Shown here in pieces: positions 52,201 to 61,070 of a stretch of DNA of 64,000 nucleotides. The position numbers and the translations under genes were made by a program. Numbering within the stretch: the stretch's first letter is position 1; each line of letters opens with the position of its first letter. The stretch lies in contig VUYV01000102.1 in the NCBI GenBank assembly GCA_008711295.1, forward strand, positions 156,217-220,216, given 5' to 3'. The stretch comes from Anarhynchus alexandrinus (taxonomy: Eukaryota > Chordata > Aves > Charadriiformes > Charadriidae). The notes beneath the pieces were generated by a model that was not told the origin of the DNA, made no database searches, and saw only the letters and a program-made list of their open reading frames with translations.

Positions 52201-55200
52201 ACGTGGACAGAAACTGCCTGGACTTTGGAGACCCAGCAAGATCCCTCAAGAATGAATAGTTCATTTGCTAATGAAGAGTTAAATCACCAATTACCAAGTG
52301 AAGACAGTGAAAAACAATGTTTGTATACAGGAAAAGTGACATTTGGGTTCCTCCAATTTCCAATATCCTCCAGATATGCACATTTCCTGAGGTAAATAAA
52401 TGTAAACCAATGCTTATCAGGAAGAAAGAACTGACCGGAAAAAAAAAAAAAAGAAACACCACAGTACTTTACAGACAAAACAAGCAAAGAATTCAAGCCA
52501 AAACAACTACGAAGCCTTTGAGAAATTTCAAAGAAATCTTAACTTGCAACTATTACCAAACTTAGGATATTTAGAAAACAAAAGTTAAAATACTACTCTC
52601 TGAAGTTATCTGATTTCTACTTTTAGCACAATATTTTAAGTTTTTACTAGTCGTTTTACATTAAACCAGGAGATATTCTGAAATAACATTGGTACAGCAC
52701 TACATGTACATTAAAGCCCACTATTCTGTCACCCATATTTATTTCTAAAAATCAAGAGTCCCTAAAATCATCTTACCATTTTAAAGTTATTTTTCCCCAT
52801 TTCCTCTCAAAAACATCTCATTCATCACTGTTTGAGCCACCTAGACCTGTTCAGAATAAGAGAATTACATTCCAGCCATTACTACATTTCTTTTTAAAGC
52901 CTCCCTTAGCAGGCACAGGGTCTGTGTGAAATACTGAATGCATGGGAAAGAAAACTTGACACTGAGTCTAGCAAACCACATGTTCAAAAACAATTTTAAA
53001 ATATGCCTTGTCTATTTTACATGACACACAGCATATTTACACGTTTTCAATTTGTGATGATCACACAGTCCTTTGAACAGATTAGCAGCAATGAAGGAAA
53101 ATATTTTGAAAAATTAAGAATTTTTTTATATACACTGTTAAGACTGGGTTTATAGTTCCGAAAGGTTTGTGGGTTAATGAATTTCATTTGAAGAAAAGTA
53201 GTGAAGAATAAGCAGTATCAGTTCAACACCCAGAAATATAGACAGTCTTGCACCTAGACAATGCAGCAGCTGTGGGCTTTAGTGAACTGCCAAGAATAAT
53301 TAGTTCTGAGGACAGTCACATAGGAAAGCGCAGCTACAAGTTTTGGTCTGCTGAAACTTGGAGCAAGCCAGATCATCCGAGGCTGGAGATAACTGATTGG
53401 GATTCGATGCGGTCTCTACACCTGCGTGGATAGATCTCCATTTCAGTTCCACTTGCATCATTCCACAAGTAGGAGAACTAAAAACTACTTAAGGCACTAT
53501 GTATACGGGGAATTACCCTACATCTGACATTACGGGCCACTCCCACATCTGCTGCAAAACATAAGCTGATATACTGAAGAATTTTCCAAAAATGGTTTCT
53601 TTGGAGAATTACATTACCTTTGCAGACGCAATAAAATCTAATCAGTGCGTTTTCTGAACATGTTCCCTACGTCTCTCTTTCTCATAAATATTAATGTACA
53701 AAATCAGAGGCCAAGTCATTCCAAAATTCATACACTCTATGTATAAATTTAGAAGTTTTAATGTGGTATTAGCACACAGATACAGTAAACATCACACTTG
53801 GTTTTTAATACATTTAAATGTTGAGTATTTTCCAGCAGAATACTCTCAAGGGACCTAATTAAGCAAATGACGATTTTTCAGATTAGCAAAGAAGCTAGAT
53901 GTGTAGAGGAAAATACAGGCTAAGAAGTTTGAATCTGCACTAGTGACAAGCACAGGGTTTTAATCTCTGCGCACTGTAGTTGCATGAGGTGAAGAACTGA
54001 CATTTATTTTCTTCTTTTTATTGAGTAGCTCCAGGTTATATAAGGTTATTTCACATGAAGACTCAAAATCTTGTCTACCAATTCTCCCATTTGTGATTAT
54101 ATTAACATAAATTAAACCATTATAACTGAACAACCTCTAATCCAGGACAGAATGATTCGTGATTGATTGATGTCTGGCATCAGTGTCAGGCAAGCTCTTG
54201 GCTTCACGGCTACCAGGAAATTAATGACAGTGATTTCTTCACCAGAAGACAGGTAGGATAAAATAAAGATGAAAAAAAATTTGAAATATCATAATACTAA
54301 ACAATATAAATCAAAGATGTCTGGTAAATGAAAATGGTTTCACCCACTCAGTAGATTATCAGACAAGTCTCCCACAAAAAACACTTTGCCAGTTTAATTC
54401 ATTAATCAAAGTTTTAGAAAAGCTGTTTAGAACTGTCAGTGCGTCTACCATTAGAGCCAATATATAAACAAATAGAAATATTACCCTTTACCCTGAGTGA
54501 GTGCCTGGGTGTATCTTTAATATTACCATTCCTAAATGTCAGTCTCCCAAAACACACTTCTGTCGATATTTTAGTACGCCCCTAAAGGAAGGAGCATGAA
54601 CAGAAAATTAGTCACAATGACAGAAAAATTTTATATTCATTTGGGGATGCATATGATTTTAGCATGTCATGTATTTGTAATAACTTTGATTGTTCACAAA
54701 TAAATCCCACTGAACAAGAACAGCACTAACAGGCATTTTTTAAGAAGAATTTAAAAATAAAGAATATTTTCAAAAGTTTGATAACATGTTGGTAAGTGTG
54801 CATACATTGTGTATATCTATCTAATTCACAAACACATGTATGTACAACAGTAAATATATATTTTTAATTTAAAAAGCAGCATCACTACTTTTTGCTGCCT
54901 GATTGTTTCAAAGATGAGAAGACACTTATTTTTCATATGTAAGTACAAAGCAAAACACTTTTTTATTCCATGAGAAATACAGTCTAGCTTTTACTGCTCT
55001 ACTCAACAAATATTTTACATATACTTCTACTCTTCCATTGAATTGTAGGAGAATGCTACGGATGGTTTGTCACATCTCGATTAGCTCATTTTTCACAATG
55101 CTCTCATGACACTCTGTATATCATTTACACAAGGTTTATTTGTGAAAATCCCATAGCACCTTTCTGACAACAGATGTTTTGAAATGCATCCTATTTTGCT

Positions 55201-55641
55201 TAGCAAAGACTTATTTTAATGGGTTTGACAGTAAGATTTCAGTGAAGAATTCAGTGGTCATTTAACCAGTTTAAGAAAATTAAAGAGAGACTCTCATAAA
55301 TGTTTATTTTGTATCTCATATAAGGTACTTCTAAAGCAATGAGCCTTATAAAATGTGTTTTTTTTTTCCAAAGGATTATTCATTCTATTATTCCTTCTGC
55401 ATAAGATGGTTAACTAATGATTTCTGCTTGATTGTGTCTTCGTTTTCCCTCCTAAATAGTATGCAACTTTGAATCCACAGGTACTCCATGTATCACTTTA
55501 TGCATCATGAACATAGTAAAAGGCATGGCAGTATTGTTTTCAGCAGGAATTATTATGGATGAACAGTAATTCTGAGACCTTAACGTAAATCAATGGATAA
55601 ATACCACCATGTCTCCATTTGAAGGATTCTTAGAGAAAATA

Positions 55642-55701
55642 AGGGTCTGATGCTGCAGACTTTACTAGTGAATAGCCCTTGTTCTGATTATTCTTACTGA
55701 A
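55642..55701. mobile_element. Possible old palindromic MITE fragment
   Basis: The order GGGTCTGATGCTGCAGACTT, TACTAGTGAATAGCCC and TATTCTTACTGA recalls old elements of the kind GGCCTGATCCTGCAAAC... GTGAATAGTCCCATTG. It is short and diverged, and the call is weak. Confidence 0.3.
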
Positions 55702-57293
55702 ATCATCTGTACCAGTGTTATGGGTTAACAGCTGAGTCGTATTCTAATCCAGTTCTCTTATTTAAGAATGTCACGAAGTGCCTTATGAAAAATGAATGAA
55801 TGAAAAAGGATGAGTTTAGAAGTCTCTTTAAAGTCCCTTCCCACCTGAGAAAATGTTTGGCATCTCGGTGCTGTGAGACAGTCATCTCCTCCTCAAACCA
55901 TAACATGGTCAAATACAGAGTTTTCCCCAAAATAAGACTGCACAGGTGGTTGAGAACAACTGTTCAGTTAGCAAATCCCCCTAAACTTGTTTTCATAGAC
56001 AAGTATCACATATATAAATCCACCACCATAAACCATGTACTTCTTTCCATGTCTTCTTTCTAAGCACACATGCAGACTGCCTAAAAATAAGCCACCATAG
56101 ACTTTGCCACTGACATGTTCTCGCTTATTTTCCCTATATCACTGTACTATCTAAAACCGGCAAGATTTAGCTTGCCTTAGGAGTTACAGAAATAATCCTT
56201 ACAGTAATAAAGCCATGTAAAAATAAAATTGTATGGATTTTGTTGATTTATGCTATTTCAGGTATGAAGCATGGGGAAAAAAAAAGCAGGAAGGATCAGC
56301 CAGGACAGATCACTGATTATGCTTCTTAAATTATCTTCCAACCCAACCTAAAGAGGAGCTATATACTATACATACCAAACTACAACACATGGTGGCATTC
56401 TCTAATGTAACAGAGGATGGCTTCTACTTTATTGTGGACTGGAAGGTATTAGCCAACACTGAGTGATACTTAACATTTTTACTCTTCATAATACAATGCT
56501 TTTGTTGTAAAACTACTTGTTTCCTGAGGACGAGTACAAAATAAGTCATCACCATTTCCAAATGCTGTTGAATATTGAGTCAAACACCACAAAATTAAAA
56601 AAAAAAAAAAAATAAGTCATTGCAATATCATGTTAACACCTTTTATTTCTAGGGTTCTAATACAAAGCACTGGTAAAATGCAATCACCGTGCGGCTAGTT
56701 TTAGTCGTCTCGGTTGACTGCTGGTCATCTACCCCAAGAAGAAATGCCTGAAAAACTTGCTGGTCTATACGAAGCGGCCCTTGACCCGGGGTGGGCAAGC
56801 GAGTGGACAGACCCACACCCAGACACCCACCGGGACACAGAGCGGCTCTCCCACAGCTGCCAGATGTGCCCGTACCTCTCACTTTGGCGACTGGGAAGTC
56901 ACCGGGCAGGGGGGAGCGGGACCTCCGCACTACGCCTGCGGAAGCCAAGCGGGCAGCTCACGGAAGGGACTGGCGAGTGACGGTTCCCAATCACCGGACA
57001 CACACACACAGACAAAAAAAAAAGCTTTCCACGCTGTGCGCTCTTTGTCCTTTAAAGCAAAACACGGGCGAGACGGCGGCACGGGGGGGCGTCGGGGCAG
57101 GGCTCACGCCACGCCGGGCGGGTCGCCTGCCCCGTGGGGCTTCCTGCCGCGGAGCCCACCTGCCGTGGCTAGCACCGGAGCCCCAGGGCGACCTGGGGGA
57201 CGGCGGTGCAGGCAAACAGGCAGCCGCGGGGGGGGGGGAGGCAAAGCGGGGGTCCCGGCCGAGGAGCTTCAGCGCCCCCCAGCCCCCGGAACC

Positions 57294-57349
57294 NNNNNNN
57301 NNNNNNNNNNNNNNNNNNNNNNNNNNNNNNNNNNNNNNNNNNNNNNNNN
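57294..57349. other. Assembly gap (56 N) in intron 1
   Basis: A run of 56 N inside the GC-rich start of FGF14 intron 1, 70 bp past the exon 1A donor. Its true size is unknown. It follows G-rich and C-rich sequence of the kind often lost in sequencing. Reading frames that cross it are not meaningful. Confidence 0.98.
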
Positions 57350-57419
57350 CCTCCCGCCCGCCCCCTCGGGAGCCCCTCCACCACCCCCTCCCCGGGCGGG
57401 CCCGGCCACAGGGACGCAC

Positions 57420-57612
57420 CTTGGCGCCGCAACCGCCGCTTCTTGAGCCCGAAGATGCGGACCTTGGAGAAAATGTCCACCAGGTTGCCGTTGCAGAGCC
57501 CGCGGTTCTTGCTGGGGCTGTTCCGCCTCCTGCTGGCCGAGGGCCGGTCCCAGTGCTGCTCCCTCGCCTGCCGCTTCTGGCGGATCAAGCCGCTGGCGAT
57601 GGCCGCTGCCAT
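57420..57612 (-). CDS. FGF14: FGF14 exon 1A, coding part (A-type N-terminus of FHF4)
   Basis: First coding exon of the 1A isoform of fibroblast growth factor homologous factor 4, an intracellular, non-secreted FGF-family protein that binds the C-terminal tail of voltage-gated sodium channels in neurons. The ATG at 57612 opens 64 codons plus one base. The protein begins MAAAIASGLIRQKRQAREQH and ends KKRRLRRQ, just before the splice donor (CAAG|GTGCGT). In FHF A-isoforms the first roughly 20 residues act as a long-term inactivation particle for sodium channels, and basic runs such as KKRRLRRQ resemble nuclear localisation signals. The sequence follows mammalian FGF14-1A as I recall it almost residue for residue, with Asn in place of Ser after the RRR at residues 28-30. 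FGF12-A differs clearly (for example SNSD after ARE). The exon ends in phase 1 and pairs with exon 2. The 5' UTR and transcription start were not resolved. A 56-base assembly gap lies 70 bp into the intron and does not touch the exon. Confidence 0.97.
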
Positions 57613-57850
57613 GGCTGCTCGCCGGCTCGCCCACGCCGGCCGGCGCCGCGACGGGCAGGGGGAAAGGCGGCGGCGGCGGCAGAGGGGCGCTCAGCCCCGG
57701 CGGGGACCCTTCCCCGGGGGGGCGGGCGAGCGNCCGCCGTGCCCCGGCGCCGGGGACACCTGCTCGGGCGGACGGGTGTCTGCGGGAGGGGTGGCGGCGC
57801 CGAGCGGAGCGGAGCGGGGCGAGCCGGGACTCCGGGCAGAGCCGCGCTCC

Positions 57851-57873
57851 GTCGGGTCGGGTCGGGTCGGGTC
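57851..57873. repeat. GTCGG pentanucleotide array
   Basis: Four full units of GTCGG plus a partial fifth, about 240 bp upstream of the FGF14 exon 1A ATG and inside the CpG island. It may lie in the 5' UTR or core promoter. The array is uninterrupted, so length variation between individuals is plausible. Confidence 0.85.
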
Positions 57874-58103
57874 CGGCCGGCAGCGTCGCTTCCCGGGGCT
57901 GCCCCTCAGCCCCGCGCCGTCGCCGCCGCCCGCTCGCCCGCCCCTGCCATCGCCGCGGCCGGGGCGGCTACCGCCGCCTCTTGCAGGCTCCCGCCTGATG
58001 ATTGCCAAGTGCTTCAGAAATCAGCATCTGGAGAGAGCAATCTTCTTCTCCGGGGAGAGCTGTAATCACGGCTCTTCAGTCCCACCCCGCTCCAGCCTCC
58101 CCT

Positions 58104-58139
58104 ACACACACACACACACACTCACACACACACACACAC
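58104..58139. repeat. CA microsatellite
   Basis: An imperfect (CA)n tract of about 36 bp, interrupted once by CTCA near 58121. It lies about 0.5 kb upstream of the exon 1A ATG, on the upstream side of the CpG island. Confidence 0.9.
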
Positions 58140-58332
58140 CGAGGCACGCACCGCTGGAGCTTTTTTTGTCCTCCCCGAGGCGAGGGGCGGCGAGGGTGCA
58201 GAGGAGGGACGGGGGAAAGGCAGGAGAATGAAGCAAAGGGGGCGAGGGGCGGAGGGAAGGGCTGTTGCTGCTGCGGTTTTCTGGTGGGAACCAGCGGGTT
58301 CCCGGCGGATCCGCCGCCCGCTGCCTCTGCTT

Positions 58333-58356
58333 CCCCCCCCCCCCCCCCCCCCCCCN
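58333..58356. repeat. Poly-C run ending in an unresolved base
   Basis: 23 consecutive C followed by a single N. The run length is probably unreliable, as is usual for homopolymers in assemblies. It lies about 0.7 kb upstream of exon 1A. Confidence 0.85.
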
Positions 58357-59942
58357 TTTCCGGATGGCTTCGTGCGGGGCTCCCTCCCCGCTGGGTGCTG
58401 CCGGAGGGGCGAATGGCCGTCCCCGTCCTCCGCCGCCCACCCCGGCACACCGAGGCACCCCGGCACGCAGCCCTCCCACCGGCTCCCCCGCCGCACCCAG
58501 CGGTGACACCGGTACCTGTGCCCGTCCCCAGACCGGGGATGCTGCGGGGGCAGCGAAAAGAGGGTGAGGGGGAAGCGGGGTCGGCTCAGGGGCAGAGACC
58601 CTCTCCCGGCCAGCCCGCCCGCGGCGGGGCAGGGCGCCCGTCTGCCCGTCCTCGCCCCGCACCCCGGGAACGGATGGGGAGGGGAGGTGTAGTCCGACGG
58701 GAGAGGGGGTTCTGCTGGATGCAAAGGATTTAGAGCCGTGAGGAAGAAACACACCAACCAGGCTGAGGGGACCTTCCACCTAAACCAACACGCGCTCTTT
58801 GGGAGACACGGTTAGAGCACCAGCCGACTTTTAACTCGGAACATGAACTGGTTCCTGAGGTTTCAGAAATACCGAAGGAATTCCATAGGGCACCCACAAA
58901 CAGCCGCAGTAGGTAGATTTATTGATCATAGGCACCATGTAAAATTATTTCTTGACTTTTTTCATAGTCTACATCTTGGATCACTTAAGAAAGCACCTGC
59001 CAAGATCGTTAAACACAGAGTGCCTAAGGAGTCTCTGCCCCGAGGAGTTCACAATATGCTGCAGATAATAAATACCACGTAAAATATGACATCTCATTTC
59101 TTTCCCTTCATCTTTTTCTCTTGGGCCTTCTCCCTTTTCAAATAAGGACTCAATGCTTTTCGGATTTGCTTTCTGCCAGCCTAATGGTGAAACTTCCTAA
59201 AGTTGTAACTAGTCAGAGGAAAATAGAAAAAGGAAGTCAGCAGCTACACAGAAAAAAATGCAGTTGTCCTATGAGGAAGGGCAGATGCTCGCACAAGGAA
59301 ATATCATGTAAAAAATATCTAATTTTTGTACTGTTATCAGAATACTCTTAATTTCTTATTAGATGGTTCTGCACAAAAACAGGCTTTGAAGTGTAAATAT
59401 CCATCCAGGATAATTCACTGCTTTGCAATACAGAAACTCATAGGTAAGAGTAGGCTCTTGTGCAGAGGCTTCAGTATCTCCAATATTGACCATTATTTCC
59501 CTAAATCCTTTAATCTACAGAGGGCTATTTTTATACAGAGGGCAAAAGTGTATGGTGGGAACTCCCTTATACAGGGATTTTGTATTAATACTAGACCAAC
59601 TAGGAGCAGAACATGCACAATCGGATCTGGATAATACATTTTAATTCTATTTAAAAGTGTCTCTAAAGAGATTCAGCTAAAACACTCGCACTGGATTTTC
59701 TGTCTGGCAATTTTTACAGAGCGGCAATTTCCTTACAAGGGTTACAATTACCTTAACTAATGCAATTAGACAGAGATGTTTGCGTTTGCTCTTTTTTTTT
59801 TTTAATTTAAATTTCACTGTAGTAGTTCTGCATACTGCTTCCCTTTTCCATACTTCCCAGCAGCGGACAAGACACGGTGTTGCCTTCCTTAAGTCTCCTC
59901 CTCAAGGCTCCTCCAAATGCCTCCCCAGTGGGGCCGCCCGCT

Positions 59943-59985
59943 CGGTCCCGGTCCCGGTCCCTGTCCCGGTCCCAGCCCCGGCCCC
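59943..59985. repeat. GGTCCC hexamer array
   Basis: About seven imperfect units of a GGTCCC/AGCCCC type hexamer in tandem, ending in CCCGGCCCCGCG. It is a short minisatellite that is GC-rich on both strands, and it directly precedes the RE1 motif. Confidence 0.75.
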
Positions 59986-60006
59986 GCGCCCGGGGCGGTC
60001 TCCGCC

Positions 60007-60027
60007 TTCAGCACCACGGACAGCGAG
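60007..60027 (+). promoter_or_regulatory. Candidate RE1/NRSE (REST binding site)
   Basis: The 21 bases contain TTCAGCACC then ACGGACAGCG, matching the classical NRSE consensus (TTYAGCACCNCGGASAGNGCC) at 19 of 21 positions; only the last two bases differ. Both half-sites are complete and correctly spaced. It lies about 2.4 kb upstream of the FGF14 exon 1A ATG, in the opposite orientation to the gene, which is acceptable because RE1 acts in either orientation. REST/NRSF binding silences neuronal genes in non-neuronal cells, which suits a neuron-enriched gene such as FGF14. Binding itself is inferred. Confidence 0.75.
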
Positions 60028-61042
60028 CGGGGCCCGGCCGCCTGTGGCCCTGGGACATCCATCTCCTGCCACCGGCGGGGGAGGTGACTGGACACAGCCC
60101 AAAGTCTCCTGCTCGACCTGGCTCCAAGCAAAGGAATGAATGAGAGGGAGTAGAGTAAAGGCCAACTTTCCACTATCTTTAATTTTCACAGGAATTGAGG
60201 CGTGGGACACATACAGCCCTAACTTTTGCATAAGAAACCCTCTCCAAAAAGATGTAGGTTCCACGTTTCCTTTTGCTGGAAGGGCCTTTCATATTAGCCA
60301 ATGATGTTATTCACTATATACTATCTACTACTATTGTTCCTTTTCCGTAGTTTCCTTCAAATACTGGGCCTTTGCCAAACCGTGCTGACGTTTCTCAATG
60401 ATACAATGCTTGGGGCGATGGCAAAGAAAGGAAAAGACTAAGGTGAAAATGGGCAGTATGCCTATAGGAAAGAAAAAATGTGTTTCTTACTCTAGAGATC
60501 AAAAACAATAGCTTCCTACTTGCATCTCAGAAATGCAGAGCAGTTGTTTACAACTTGAGGTTTTGCAAAGAAAACTCAAGAGAGCCATCTGCTGTCTTAA
60601 CCTGTGATAAAATGTGTGCAATTCTAGCCAAAGCAAAGGTTTTGCTAACAGATGGATTGTAGAAGTATGAACATATCGGCTACCTTAAAAACTAGTAACT
60701 GCATAAGGTTATGTATTTAGGACAAATGGAAATATCTTGGTTATAACATTTGCTACATTAAAATAGATTTTTATTTCTGATTAACAAAACTCTGGATATG
60801 AAAACAAATGATTAAAAGCAAAAGAGGGGGAGAAGGGATTTTCAATACTTTCTATTTTCCCATCTGTTCATCTCTAGCTACTAATTTATCATGGATTTCA
60901 TTTCTAAACCAAAAAAAAATTAGAATCTTTAAAAAATTACTTGCTTGAATGAATTTTAGAGGAAAGCATTCAACTGATATAAAGTGTGCATAAAATACTT
61001 GTTTCATTATATACTAGAGTATGAAACATTACTATTCCTTAA

Positions 61043-61070
61043 TTTTTTTTTTTTTTTTTTTTTTTTTTTN
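61043..61070. repeat. Poly-T run ending in an unresolved base
   Basis: 27 T followed by one N, about 3.4 kb upstream of exon 1A. The length is uncertain. No retroposed body was recognised next to it. Confidence 0.85.

Larger units (their letters stand above)
26230..57419 (-). other. FGF14: FGF14 intron 1 of isoform 1A (31,190 bp)
   Basis: The complete intron between exon 1A (donor GTGCGT) and exon 2 (acceptor TTTCAG), apart from a gap of unknown size at 57294-57349. Most is AT-rich and featureless to reading. Annotated inside it are the CR1 copy, the intronic CpG island, one solo LTR and simple repeats. The stretches 26230-34740, 35150-39029, 39700-42700 and 43291-55640 hold no gene I can support. 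Confidence 0.9.
56760..58740 (-). promoter_or_regulatory. FGF14: CpG island spanning FGF14 exon 1A and its presumed promoter
   Basis: A block of about 2 kb with very high GC and dense CpG in otherwise AT-rich DNA. It covers exon 1A, the start of intron 1 and at least 1.1 kb upstream of the ATG. No TATA box stands out near the expected start, which fits a CpG-island promoter. It holds simple repeats (a GTCGG pentamer array, a CA tract and a poly-C run) and two assembly defects, so its true length is uncertain. The transcription start cannot be placed from sequence alone. By position it should drive the 1A isoform; 1B uses a separate, distant promoter in other vertebrates. Confidence 0.85.
59920..60090. 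promoter_or_regulatory. Small upstream GC-rich patch around the RE1 motif
   Basis: An isolated GC-rich, CpG-containing segment of about 170 bp between AT-rich flanks, separate from the exon 1A CpG island. It contains a GGTCCC-type hexamer array (59943-59985) and the RE1 motif. Open reading frames through it (for example runs of Val-Pro and Ala-Pro) come from the hexamer repeat and are not gene-like. A distal element of the FGF14 1A promoter is the simplest reading. Confidence 0.5.

Noticed and set aside
56757..58065. Very long reading frames (up to 424 codons) across the CpG island, on both strands
   Set aside because: They run through the 56-base N gap, shadow or overlap FGF14 exon 1A, and are rich in Pro, Arg, Gly and Ala as expected from GC-rich noncoding DNA. 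No domain is recognisable.
58002..58779. Overlapping 200+ codon frames over the CA and poly-C tracts
   Set aside because: The low-complexity translation (His-Thr and Pro runs) comes from simple repeats, and frames on both strands overlap, so none is supported.
59780..60264. Frames of 88-120 codons at the upstream GC patch
   Set aside because: The Val-Pro, Arg-Ser and Gly-Thr repeats are direct products of the hexamer array, and the RE1 motif explains the rest of the interest.
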